Source: CAUTVF01 sp963541805
GTDB taxonomy: Bacteria > Pseudomonadota > Alphaproteobacteria > Rs-D84 > CASDRH01
Assembly: GCA_963541805.1 (NCBI GenBank)
Contig: CAUTVF010000004.1
Span: 1-29,277, forward strand
Reading direction: 5' to 3'
Length of the DNA: 29,277 nt
In this document: one piece after another, positions 8,295 to 17,729 of the stretch
How the letters are laid out: each line of letters begins with the position of its first letter
How positions within the stretch are numbered: position 1 is the first letter of the stretch
The notes under the pieces: model-generated
Database searches by the model: none
The model's input: only the letters and a program-made list of their open reading frames with translations
Told to the model about the DNA's origin: nothing
Position numbers and translations under genes: made by a program

Positions 8295-8930
8295 ATGAAA
8301 ATAAGGTTGCTTGGTATAACAATTTCTTTATTTTGTTTCTTATTTCTTATAAATTTGTGTGATTTATCTGCTGATATGCGATCTGTTAAATCAGATAGGT
8401 TACTGGTGGTTCATAATGATATATCAAAAATTATTTCATCGGGTAGATCTGCATGTGAAAATCAAATCCTTGCTAGACAAAATAAAAAGCAAAAAAAAGT
8501 TACAATTTGTCCTATTCAAGCTTATGAAAGTTCTGGATTATTATCCATTAGTTCGAAAAAATTTTTAACAAAGTATTTTTATAAGGTACGTAATTTGATT
8601 TACATTGTTTGTTTCTTATTTTTAGTTTTTATCTGGGCCAGAATTTATTGGCAGAGGTTTCCAGAATGGAAATTATTTTATAGCATTGTGATGATTTTGG
8701 TTATTACAACAATTGCAAGTGCTTCTATTAAGTGGTACCTTTTATCGGAGGAATTTTATTTATATCATTGTAATAGACCTGATATGTTATGGAAAATATG
8801 TAATAAAGGCAAAGATTCAATCGCAGTTTCCAGAAAACATTTGATCATACTCAATGATAAGGGAGATGTTATAAAAAAAAAGATATCTAATAAATCTATA
8901 AATAGACTTAAAGTAAATATGTTTTATTAA
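8295..8930 (+). CDS. Unrecognised membrane protein with signal peptide and two membrane helices
   Basis: I do not recognise this protein. The 211-residue product starts with a hydrophobic signal or anchor segment (1-25), then a basic region of about 65 residues (about 26-92). Two membrane helices follow (about 95-113 and 124-142), and a soluble C-terminal tail of about 65 residues ends in basic residues. The start is the ATG at 8295; an in-frame TTG at 8289 falls at the promoter and is unlikely. It is divergent from the lpxB operon and separated by 63 bases holding interleaved promoters. The ADP-forming acyl-CoA synthetase gene follows 34 bases later with its own ribosome site. Confidence 0.8.
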   Translation: MKIRLLGITISLFCFLFLINLCDLSADMRSVKSDRLLVVHNDISKIISSGRSACENQILARQNKKQKKVTICPIQAYESSGLLSISSKKFLTKYFYKVRNLIYIVCFLFLVFIWARIYWQRFPEWKLFYSIVMILVITTIASASIKWYLLSEEFYLYHCNRPDMLWKICNKGKDSIAVSRKHLIILNDKGDVIKKKISNKSINRLKVNMFY

Positions 8931-8964
8931 GTTTTTGTTTAATGACTAAAATAAGGAGTGTACA

Positions 8965-11112
8965 ATGTCAACAAAAAATCTGGTTAAGTTTTTTAATCCA
9001 AAATCAATTGCAATAATTGGTGCAAATGATCGTGATGGATCTGTTGGAAAAACATTAACGGAAAATGTACTAAAGGAAAATTTTAAAGGTGACATATTTT
9101 TAATTCACCACCGTAAAACAGAATTGTATGGGCGTAAGTGTTATGCAGGTGTTGGTAAATTACCAAAGGCCCCAGATTTGGCTATAATTGCAATTCCTGC
9201 ATCTGGAATACCGGTTGTTGTCAATGATCTTGGTAAAATTGGTTGTAAATCTGTTGTTATAATTTCTGCAGGGTTAAATAATACTCCTGCTGTTGAAAAT
9301 GCAAAACCTGATAAATCTGGTAAGGTTGAAACGGTATTAGATATCGTCCGCAAAAATATGGATAAATATGGAATGCGTGTTATTGGTCCAAATTGTATTG
9401 GAATTTTATCAACACATGGTGGAGTAAATGGATCTTTTTCTGCTTCCTCTGCAATTAAAGGAAATATTGCACTTGTTTCCCAATCTGGTGCGGTTGCCTG
9501 TTCAATAATTGATTGGGCAAAAGGAAATAATATAGGCTTTTCCCATATAATCAGTATAGGGGACCAAGTGGATGTTGATTTTGCAGACTGTATAGAATAT
9601 TTAGGCGAAGATAAAAATGTTGCATCAATTGTTATGTATATGGAAACTGTCAAAAACTCAGCTCATTTTTTAGAGGTTGCACATAAAGTATCTCGCAAGA
9701 AACCAATTATTGTTATTAAGTCTGGTTGTAGCGAAGCTGGACAAAAAGCAGCGGCATCTCATACTGGAGCGATTGCAGGAAGTGATGCAACTTATACATC
9801 TGCCTTTAAACGGGCAGGGATTGTTCGAGTTTCTAATTTAGATGCCCTATATAATACAATTAAAATTTTACAATACAAAGATCATGTTAAAGGCAAGAAT
9901 TTAGCAATCCTTACAAATGGTGGTGGTTTCGGTGTTATGGCAACGGATCAAATGGGATTGCGTGGAACTTCAATACAGCAGTTAAATTCATCGACAATTA
10001 ATAAATTAAATAATGTTTTGCCAGATACATGGTCACATAATAATCCTGTAGATATTGTGGGAGATGCCCCTGGGAAGCGATATGTTGAGGCTTTAAAAGT
10101 GTTATCTGATTCAAAAGAAGTTGATAATATTTTAACGCTTTATTGTCCAACAAATACGAATCCAACAGAAATTGCAACCGAAATTATTGATGCATCAAAA
10201 ATTTATGGTATACAAAATATTTTGACTGCTTGGATTGGAAATGATGTAGTCGTACGGGGGAGAAAATTATTTAATGATAATTGCATTCCATCATTTGAAA
10301 GTCCAGAATCTGCAGTCGATGCATATATGAATATTATAGAGGCAAAAGAGCTTGCAACATCTAAAACTCTACCTCCTTTTACGGTTGGAAAAGTAAAGAA
10401 GCATAAAAATGCTATAAAAGTAGCAAAGATTTTTAATGATGTATTGAAATCAGGGAGAACTATTTTATCAGAAATTGAAGCAAAACAGGTATGCGAACTG
10501 TATGAAATTCCTGTGACAAAAACATTTATTGCAAAAACATCTGATGAAGCGATGCGTCTAAGCAAATCAATTAAAGGAGATGTTGTATTAAAAATTTTAT
10601 CAGATGATATTACCCATAAATCGGATGTTGGGGGAGTCGCTTTGAATGTTAAGAAAGATGCTATAAAGTCTGCTTTCGATGAGATGATGAAAACCGTTAG
10701 AAAGAATTGTCCAAAAGCGAAAATAAAAGGGGTTACAATTCAAGAAATGTTATCAATGAATAATCCATATGAATTATTAGTTGGTGTTGTGACAGATTCT
10801 GTATTTGGACAAACTGTTTTATTTGGAAGTGGTGGTACAAGTGTAGAAGTTGTCAAAGATTCAGCAATTGAAATACTCCCAATTGATAAAAATATTGCAA
10901 TGTCCATGATTAATAAAACACGTATTTCAAAATTATTAAATGGATATCGCGATGTGAAACCTATTAATCTGACATTAATTACGAATGTTATTGAAAATGT
11001 TGCTCAGTTGGCAATGGATTTCCCAATGTTAAAGGAATTGGATTTAAATCCATTGATGATAGATCATAAAGGAATCAAAGCGGTGGATGCTAGGATTATT
11101 CTAAAAAAATAA
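8965..11112 (+). CDS. ADP-forming acyl-CoA (acetyl-CoA) synthetase, fused alpha-beta
   Basis: This enzyme family converts acyl-CoA, ADP and phosphate to free acid, CoA and ATP, giving substrate-level ATP. The 715-residue chain has a CoA-binding domain (about 8-130) and a ligase-CoA domain (about 150-290) with VSQSGAVACS and the phosphorylated His 266 in SHTGAIAGSD. A further Rossmann-like domain (about 305-460) precedes a C-terminal ATP-grasp domain (about 490-715), where THKSDVGGVALNV carries the second conserved His at 551. No GNAT domain is fused, so it is not the PatZ/YfiQ protein acetylase type. AAGGAG lies before the ATG and a strong terminator follows, so it is probably a single transcription unit. 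The exact substrate (acetate, propionate or other) cannot be read from the sequence. Confidence 0.92.
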   Translation: MSTKNLVKFFNPKSIAIIGANDRDGSVGKTLTENVLKENFKGDIFLIHHRKTELYGRKCYAGVGKLPKAPDLAIIAIPASGIPVVVNDLGKIGCKSVVIISAGLNNTPAVENAKPDKSGKVETVLDIVRKNMDKYGMRVIGPNCIGILSTHGGVNGSFSASSAIKGNIALVSQSGAVACSIIDWAKGNNIGFSHIISIGDQVDVDFADCIEYLGEDKNVASIVMYMETVKNSAHFLEVAHKVSRKKPIIVIKSGCSEAGQKAAASHTGAIAGSDATYTSAFKRAGIVRVSNLDALYNTIKILQYKDHVKGKNLAILTNGGGFGVMATDQMGLRGTSIQQLNSSTINKLNNVLPDTWSHNNPVDIVGDAPGKRYVEALKVLSDSKEVDNILTLYCPTNTNPTEIATEIIDASKIYGIQNILTAWIGNDVVVRGRKLFNDNCIPSFESPESAVDAYMNIIEAKELATSKTLPPFTVGKVKKHKNAIKVAKIFNDVLKSGRTILSEIEAKQVCELYEIPVTKTFIAKTSDEAMRLSKSIKGDVVLKILSDDITHKSDVGGVALNVKKDAIKSAFDEMMKTVRKNCPKAKIKGVTIQEMLSMNNPYELLVGVVTDSVFGQTVLFGSGGTSVEVVKDSAIEILPIDKNIAMSMINKTRISKLLNGYRDVKPINLTLITNVIENVAQLAMDFPMLKELDLNPLMIDHKGIKAVDARIILKK

Positions 11113-11137
11113 TTTGTAGTTTATTTGCAAAAGCTCC

Positions 11138-11160
11138 AGCCCCTCAAAGAGGGGCTTTTA
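11138..11160 (+). terminator. Intrinsic terminator after the acyl-CoA synthetase gene
   Basis: An 8-base-pair perfect stem (AGCCCCTC with GAGGGGCT, loop AAA) at 11138-11156 is followed by TTTT. It is the strongest intrinsic terminator in the window and lies 25 bases after the stop codon. Confidence 0.92.
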
Positions 11161-11169
11161 ATTATTATC

Positions 11170-11197
11170 TTGTAAATCCTTTTATATTTTATATACT
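11170..11197 (+). promoter_or_regulatory. Promoter of thrS
   Basis: TTGTAA (11170-11175), a 16-base spacer and TATACT (11192-11197) lie just after the terminator. Transcription from about 11204 would give thrS a leader of about 120 bases, unusually long for this window. Confidence 0.5.
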
Positions 11198-11203
11198 GTG
11201 GAG

Positions 11204-11324
11204 GATATGAGTATAAAACAAATTTTAATTTATTCTTTATTCACAACCCCGTAAGGGGGCATCGTTTAGTTCGTTTTTTAATTTGCAAGTTTTTATTATA
11301 CATAAAATTATATGGGAGAATATT
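11204..11324 (+). promoter_or_regulatory. thrS 5' leader with GNRA-capped hairpin and short ORF
   Basis: The predicted leader holds a 15-codon ORF (11207-11254) whose last codons and stop overlap a compact hairpin. The hairpin is CCCC (11247-11250), a GTAA tetraloop (11251-11254) and GGGG (11255-11258). A T-run (about 11273-11279) lies 14 bases further on, followed by the thrS ribosome site GGGAG. The short ORF contains two adjacent Thr codons near its end. This could be an attenuator or operator; E. coli thrS is autoregulated through its leader, but no matching structure is proven here. Confidence 0.35.
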
Positions 11325-13073
11325 ATGGAAAATTTTGATATAAATATAAAAAGGCATTCGCTTGCACATGTTATGGCGTATGCGATAAAGCGTATGTATG
11401 GAGATAAAGTATTGTTTACAATTGGACCATCAATTGATAATGGGTTTTATTATGATATTGATTTTTCCGCATGTAATAGCGTACCTACAGAAAAAGATTT
11501 AAATAAAATTGAAGATGAGATGAACAAAATTATTGAATCTAATCTGGATTTTGAAAAAGTAGAATTATCAAGAGAAGAGGCGTTAAATTTATTTTCTGCT
11601 AATAAATATAAAATAGAAATAATTAATGATATTCCCGAAACTGGTACGATATCTTTTTATAAATTGGGCGATTTTATTGATTTATGTCGTGGCCCACATG
11701 TTAAAAATACAAAAGAAATTATGCAGAGATCATTTCACATAAATAAAATTGCTGGGGCTTATTGGCGTGGAAATAGTGATCGTGAACAATTAACACGTAT
11801 TTATGGAATTGCATTTAATACAGTTGATGAGTTAAATGAATATTTAAAAATGTTAGAGATGGCAGAAAAAAATGATCACAGAAAATTGGGAAAAGATATG
11901 GATTTGTTCCACTTTGATCCGATTTTTGCTCCTGGTTCTGTTTTTTGGCATGATAAGGGATTTAAAATTTACCGTAAATTGATCGACTATATGCGTATGC
12001 GGCAAAATAACAATGGTTATATTGAGGTTGGAACCCCGGCATTAATGGATAAATCATTATGGTTAACTTCTGGACATTGGGAAAAGTATGGAGAGCATAA
12101 TTATTCAGGATCCACAGAAGATGGTAAAGTATTTTGTGTTAAACCTATGAATTGTCCGGGTGGAGTATTAATATATAAACAAGGTATTAAATCATATAAA
12201 GATCTTCCGATTAGAATGGCAGAATTCGGAAGGGTGCACAGATATGAGGCAAGTGGATCTTTAATGGGTTTAATGCGTCTTCGTGAATTTACACAAGATG
12301 ATGCACATATTTTTGTAACACCTGATCAATTGGAAAATGAAATAATTTCAACAGTTAAATTAATATTAAATATTTATAAAGATTTTGGTTTTAATGATGT
12401 TGAAATTTATTTATCAACACGTCCAGAAAAAAGAATTGGGACAGAAGAGATTTGGGATTTATCCGAAAATGTTTTACATAATGCACTTTCAAAAAATGGA
12501 TATGCTTTTACAATAATGCCAGGAGAGGGGGCATTTTATGGGCCAAAATTGGAATTTCATTTAAAAGATGCGTTAGGCCGTAAATGGCAATGTGGTACCG
12601 TTCAAGTTGATATGAATTTACCAGAACGCTTTGATATTTCATACGTAAATGAAGCAAACCAAAAAGAACGCCCAATTATGATACATAGGGCTTTATTTGG
12701 GTCAATTGAACGATTTTTGGGAATATTAATTGAACAATATGGGGGACATTTGCCGTTTTGGTTATCTCCTGCACAAGTTGTGATTGCAACAATTTCTGAA
12801 TCTGTTACTGATTACGCAAATGATATTATGAAAAAATTAAAATCATTTGGAATTAATGTTACGCTTGATTCTCGAAGTGAAAAAATTGGATATAAAGTTC
12901 GTGAACATTCTATTGCTAAAGTAAATATAATTGTAACAGTTGGAGATAAAGAACAATCAAATAACTGTGTTGCAATTCGTGAACTAGGTAATTCTGAAAA
13001 TAAAACAATGTCTGTTGATGAATTTATAAAGTATGTTTGCGAATTGGCTATTATGCCATCTCTTGGAATGTAG
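11325..13073 (+). CDS. thrS: Threonyl-tRNA synthetase, lacking the TGS domain
   Basis: ThrRS charges tRNA-Thr and edits mischarged Ser-tRNA. The 582-residue protein begins almost at once with the editing domain. Its HxxxH motif is at His 11 and His 15, and PHVKNT and the second zinc-like cluster region follow. The class II core (about 210-480) shows the zinc ligands in KPMNCPGG, DDAHIF and MIHRALFGS. The anticodon-binding domain starts near LPFWLSPAQV. Typical bacterial ThrRS is about 640 residues because a TGS domain of about 60 residues precedes the editing domain; it is missing here and no in-frame upstream sequence encodes it. The ATG at 11325 has GGGAG 8 bases upstream. A TTG at 11283 would add only 14 unrelated residues. 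Confidence 0.95.
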   Translation: MENFDINIKRHSLAHVMAYAIKRMYGDKVLFTIGPSIDNGFYYDIDFSACNSVPTEKDLNKIEDEMNKIIESNLDFEKVELSREEALNLFSANKYKIEIINDIPETGTISFYKLGDFIDLCRGPHVKNTKEIMQRSFHINKIAGAYWRGNSDREQLTRIYGIAFNTVDELNEYLKMLEMAEKNDHRKLGKDMDLFHFDPIFAPGSVFWHDKGFKIYRKLIDYMRMRQNNNGYIEVGTPALMDKSLWLTSGHWEKYGEHNYSGSTEDGKVFCVKPMNCPGGVLIYKQGIKSYKDLPIRMAEFGRVHRYEASGSLMGLMRLREFTQDDAHIFVTPDQLENEIISTVKLILNIYKDFGFNDVEIYLSTRPEKRIGTEEIWDLSENVLHNALSKNGYAFTIMPGEGAFYGPKLEFHLKDALGRKWQCGTVQVDMNLPERFDISYVNEANQKERPIMIHRALFGSIERFLGILIEQYGGHLPFWLSPAQVVIATISESVTDYANDIMKKLKSFGINVTLDSRSEKIGYKVREHSIAKVNIIVTVGDKEQSNNCVAIRELGNSENKTMSVDEFIKYVCELAIMPSLGM

Positions 13074-13084
13074 TTGATTATTTT

Positions 13085-13122
13085 AAAGCCTTTATTAGTT
13101 CAATTAATAAAGGCTTATTTAT
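13085..13122 (+). terminator. Terminator hairpin after thrS, possibly bidirectional
   Basis: A perfect 12-base-pair stem (13086-13097 with 13105-13116, 7-base loop) follows the thrS stop by 12 bases. The trailing ATTTATT is only a moderate U-tract. Read on the minus strand the same stem lies about 140 bases beyond mreB and could also end that operon. Confidence 0.75.
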
Positions 13123-13130
13123 TCAAAATA

Positions 13131-13171
13131 GTTAGTTTCTAATTATAAAGAAGTGTATAAATTAAACTAAC
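13131..13171. other. Stem-loop in unexplained thrS-mreB intergenic region
   Basis: GTTAGTTT (13131-13138) pairs with AAACTAAC (13164-13171), and an inner TAATT/AATTA pair can extend the stem. The rest of the gap to mreB (13172-13257) holds no convincing gene. It does contain an isolated AAAGGAG with no usable ORF behind it. A small RNA or part of the mreB 3' UTR is possible. Confidence 0.3.
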
Positions 13172-13257
13172 CCTGATAGCTACCTTTCACATTAAGCTTG
13201 GAACAACATAGGCAATAAATTATTATTTTTATGAAAGGAGAACGGTACTAGCTGAAT

Positions 13258-14313
<1,056 letters not shown>

Positions 14314-14383
14314 CTAATGTGAACACACAACGTCTTGCATTCTAAAATAAAATCCAAAAAACTGCAATAAAAAATTAATTAGT

Positions 14384-16243
14384 TTATGAATACAATTGTA
14401 ATGTTTTTAACATTATGTCTCTTGCAATTGGCGCTGCATAACTTCCGCTTATACCATGCTCTATTACAACTGATATAGCAAATCTTGGATTATTGTATGG
14501 GGCGTAACCAACAAATAATCCATGATGCCTACGTGTCCATGGAATATCTTCTTGTCTACGAATACCCTTTTTTCTTTCTTCTAATGTAATTCTTGCGACT
14601 TGAGATGTACCTGTTTTCCCAGCCATTCTTTGATTTTTATACGTCAAGTATGCATTATTTCCTGTTGCATCTACTCCATTAACAACAGAATACATTGCTT
14701 TTTGTATTATTTCCAGATTATGTGGATTTATGCCCATACTTGGAAATAATATATTTTGTGTTGTTAAATTTGATTCTTTTCTAAATACCCTATCATCTTT
14801 TTTATCTTTTAGAATTGTCGGATTAACTGCATATCCTCCATTTGCAATTCTTGCAGTCATAACTGCCAATTGAATTGGAGTTACAAGGGTAAAACCTTGT
14901 CCAATTGATGCTAAAATTGAATCGCCATGATACCACATTTCATTTTGATATTTCTGTTTCCATTCTTTTCCTGGAACCTGTCCTGTCTTCTCATTCGATA
15001 AATTAATACCAGTTTTATTTTCAAATCCAAATTTGTATGCCATATCCCTGATATTATCGATACCAGTTTTAAGAGCCAACTCATAATAATATATATCACA
15101 TGAATATTTTAATGAATTTATTGCATTAACCCATCCATGTCCTTCTGCTTTCCAACAGTGATATCTATGTCCTCCATATTCGATATGTTCCTTGCATAAG
15201 AATCTTGTATTTTGTGTTATATTTCCATGTTCCAAACCAGTAAGTAATACAATAGGTTTAAATGTAGAACCTGGAGCATACAAACCTTCAATTGCTTTGT
15301 TCATGAATGGGTAATACTTATTTTTTATTAGTTTTAAAAATCGTTTTTCATCTGGAGCAGTATTAAATAAATTAGGATCATATGATGGGTATGATGATAA
15401 ACATAAAATTTCCCCAGTGTATACATCCATAACTACAGTAGATGCACTTAACTTTGGTGACAGTAATTGATTTGCATACTCTTGTAATCTATCATCGATT
15501 GATAATGTAATATCTTTTCCCGCGATTGGTTTTTGTGACTTTTCATGTAAGGTTTCAATCACACGCCCTGTTGAATTAACAACATTTATTAATGTACCTC
15601 TTTCTCCACGCAAAGGGATATCAAATGATTTTTCAAATCCAGATTTTCCAATTCTGAAATTTGGGATTGTGAGAATTGGATCATCTGATTGTTTTAAATC
15701 GTTTTGTGATACACGTCCAACATAACCTGTAATATGTGCACATGATTCTTTTTTTGGATAAATTCGAAGTTCGCCTTTCTCAATAAAAACTCCTGGAAAA
15801 TTCAAACTTTTAGATTGAATTTTCGACATTTCATTCCATGTTAAATTTTCTTTAATCAGTATAGGAGAAAATTTTTTATTATTCGCAATTGCTTTGTTTA
15901 TTTTTACAACTTCATCATCTGTGATATTTAAAATTGATTTTAACTGAGTAATAAAATCATCTTTATTTACTTCTTTAAATGATATTTCCGGAATAAAAAA
16001 AATATTATACGAATCAATATTGTCCGCAAGTATAACGCCAAAACGATCCAATATTTTGCCTCGCGATGCTGGAATTAAGCGTACTTTCAAATAATTCTTA
16101 TTAGACAATCTTTTATATTTTGATCCTTCAATTATTTGCAAATATATCATTTTTGAAAACAACACAGAGAATAATAAAAATTGTCCCCCACCAATCAATA
16201 CAGATCGTCTGGTAAATACTTTTGATTGTTCTGCATCTCTCAT
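14384..16243 (-). CDS. mrdA: Penicillin-binding protein 2 (elongasome transpeptidase)
   Basis: PBP2 cross-links peptidoglycan during cell elongation together with RodA. The 619-residue protein has a short cytoplasmic tail, one membrane anchor (about 15-37), a pedestal/dimerisation domain starting with RGKILDRFG (61-69) and a C-terminal transpeptidase domain. The three catalytic motifs are present: STFK at 326-329 (Ser 326 nucleophile), SCD at 381-383 and KTG at 543-545. The ATG overlaps the mreD stop by four bases (ATGA), so the genes are translationally coupled. Length and motifs match PBP2 rather than PBP3/FtsI. Confidence 0.97.
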   Translation of the reverse strand: MRDAEQSKVFTRRSVLIGGGQFLLFSVLFSKMIYLQIIEGSKYKRLSNKNYLKVRLIPASRGKILDRFGVILADNIDSYNIFFIPEISFKEVNKDDFITQLKSILNITDDEVVKINKAIANNKKFSPILIKENLTWNEMSKIQSKSLNFPGVFIEKGELRIYPKKESCAHITGYVGRVSQNDLKQSDDPILTIPNFRIGKSGFEKSFDIPLRGERGTLINVVNSTGRVIETLHEKSQKPIAGKDITLSIDDRLQEYANQLLSPKLSASTVVMDVYTGEILCLSSYPSYDPNLFNTAPDEKRFLKLIKNKYYPFMNKAIEGLYAPGSTFKPIVLLTGLEHGNITQNTRFLCKEHIEYGGHRYHCWKAEGHGWVNAINSLKYSCDIYYYELALKTGIDNIRDMAYKFGFENKTGINLSNEKTGQVPGKEWKQKYQNEMWYHGDSILASIGQGFTLVTPIQLAVMTARIANGGYAVNPTILKDKKDDRVFRKESNLTTQNILFPSMGINPHNLEIIQKAMYSVVNGVDATGNNAYLTYKNQRMAGKTGTSQVARITLEERKKGIRRQEDIPWTRRHHGLFVGYAPYNNPRFAISVVIEHGISGSYAAPIARDIMLKTLQLYS

Positions 16244-16773
16244 TTTATATACTTATCGATTTTTTGCATTAATAAATAAACAGCTGGATATAAAACCAAC
16301 ATTAATGAATAATTAAATATTATGTATGCAATATCTGGCTTTGTACTGAACATATACGAATATATTATATATTTTATTATATAATAAAATGCTACAATTA
16401 ATGCAAATGTTATATAGTGTGTCATACGACTTCTATTTATAGGGATAAATTTCTGATATAAAAGGAAATAATACATAATCATTATTAAAAATATGTTTAC
16501 ACCAAAAAAGTTGTTGTCCAGAACATCATATATAAAAGCTATTATTAATACGTATAATAAACCCATATTTTCTGGTTTTTTTGTCATCCAATAAAAGAAA
16601 GGTAAAAGAAACAATGGAGGTTTTTGAGTGATAAAATGATTATTAATACCAATAATAGATAATATAAAAAATGATAGACATATTGCTATTGGAGTTTTAC
16701 TGTTAATCCATTCTAGTTTTCTTGCGAAACGAAAGATATTAAAATACCTTAATATAGATGAATGCGTTCTAAT
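16240..16773 (-). CDS. mreD: Rod-shape-determining membrane protein MreD, non-canonical ATT start
   Basis: MreD is an inner-membrane partner of MreC in the elongasome. Conventional start codons give only a 124-residue product from a TTG at 16614, which would lose the first membrane helix. The frame is open upstream for another 53 codons and encodes a basic stretch, a membrane helix (about 27-43) and the QKPPLFLLPFFYW segment that resembles the MreD N-terminal region. The frame closes at a TAG at 16785-16783. An AGGA at 16784-16781 sits 7 bases before an ATT codon at 16773-16771. An ATT start gives 177 residues, a normal MreD length, with several membrane helices. Overall sequence is divergent; context between mreC and mrdA supports the name. 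Confidence 0.8.
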   Translation of the reverse strand: MRTHSSILRYFNIFRFARKLEWINSKTPIAICLSFFILSIIGINNHFITQKPPLFLLPFFYWMTKKPENMGLLYVLIIAFIYDVLDNNFFGVNIFLIMIMYYFLLYQKFIPINRSRMTHYITFALIVAFYYIIKYIIYSYMFSTKPDIAYIIFNYSLMLVLYPAVYLLMQKIDKYIK

Positions 16774-16787
16774 TTTTATTTCCTATA

Positions 16788-17630
16788 CTATTTTTTATTT
16801 TTAAATTTTTTCAATATCTGGACAAATTCGATATCTGATTTTGAAATGGCTGGCTGAACAATTATATCATTTTCAATATTATCCTGAACTATTGTTCCAA
16901 TTAATATACCTTTAGGCGTATTTTTTTCTAATCCAGATGTGACTATCCTGTCCCCAACAACCACAGGTTCTTTTGATTCAAAGTGAATTAATTTTGGATA
17001 CGGGGTATTATTACCAACCAAAAATGCACGCATGCGAGTTCTCTCTATCATTACTGGAATTTTTGATTGGCTATCAGTTATTAGTGTGACACGTGCAAAG
17101 TCATCTCCGACTAATGATACTTGGCCAACATAAATCCCGTTCGCAAGCACTGGTTGATATATTTTTATACCCATATTCTTTCCCGCATCAATTATAAACG
17201 AGTGTGATAAAAAACCATCATCGCTATATGCAATCGATGTAGTCAAAAATTGTATAAAATACGTAGGAATAAAATTTAAATTTTTTCGCAATTCAATATT
17301 TTCAGATTGAATATATTTTATTTTATTTAATTCATTTTTATGTTTATCTATCTGTTTTTGTAATTCTATTATTTTATCTGTTGCATGGAATGCGTTTATT
17401 ACTATTTTGAAAGCATTATTAAATGTTATAAAAGTATAATACATAACAAAAACGACCGGCTTTATTAAATATATTACCTGTCCCTTGAGTTTCATAAAAA
17501 TATCGGTTTCTGATTGTCTTGTCGCAATAATAATCAATGAAAGTACTACAATTAAAAAAGTAAAAATACGCTTAATTGTTTTTTTTAAATATTGCCACTT
17601 TGTATATTTTGTTGCGAATATTTTGTTCAT
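16788..17630 (-). CDS. mreC: Rod-shape-determining protein MreC
   Basis: MreC is a bitopic periplasmic scaffold that links MreB filaments to PBP2. The 280-residue product has a basic cytoplasmic N-terminus and a membrane helix (about 22-40). A coiled coil follows (about 85-122). The C-terminal beta-domain carries VLANGIYVGQV, DDFARVTLITD, PVMIERTRMRAFLVG and DRIVTSGLEKNTPKGILIG. The ATG at 17630 is chosen over an in-frame TTG at 17684 because the longer form adds 18 residues with no membrane or family character; TGAGAT upstream is a weak ribosome site. mreD begins immediately after its stop codon. Confidence 0.95.
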   Translation of the reverse strand: MNKIFATKYTKWQYLKKTIKRIFTFLIVVLSLIIIATRQSETDIFMKLKGQVIYLIKPVVFVMYYTFITFNNAFKIVINAFHATDKIIELQKQIDKHKNELNKIKYIQSENIELRKNLNFIPTYFIQFLTTSIAYSDDGFLSHSFIIDAGKNMGIKIYQPVLANGIYVGQVSLVGDDFARVTLITDSQSKIPVMIERTRMRAFLVGNNTPYPKLIHFESKEPVVVGDRIVTSGLEKNTPKGILIGTIVQDNIENDIIVQPAISKSDIEFVQILKKFKNKK

Positions 17631-17729
17631 TTTTATCTCAATATTGATTTTTAATACAGGATTAGCTTTGTTCAACAGAACCAACTTAAAAAGTATAATT
17701 AAATTTGTCTAAAAAAGAAAGAATAAAAA

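Noticed and set aside
9141..9653. 170-residue minus-strand frame inside the acyl-CoA synthetase gene
   Set aside because: Antisense to a highly conserved enzyme; no ribosome site and no family resemblance.
11204..11324. T-box riboswitch in front of thrS
   Set aside because: No T-box consensus is present, and the element is not expected in proteobacteria.
13172..13257. tRNA or other known RNA gene before mreB
   Set aside because: GTTCCAAGC on the minus strand resembles a T-arm loop, but there is no acceptor stem, anticodon arm or CCA.
16240..16614. Short MreD starting at TTG 16614
   Set aside because: It would lose the first membrane helix, and the upstream frame encodes MreD-like sequence with a well-placed ribosome site before an ATT codon.
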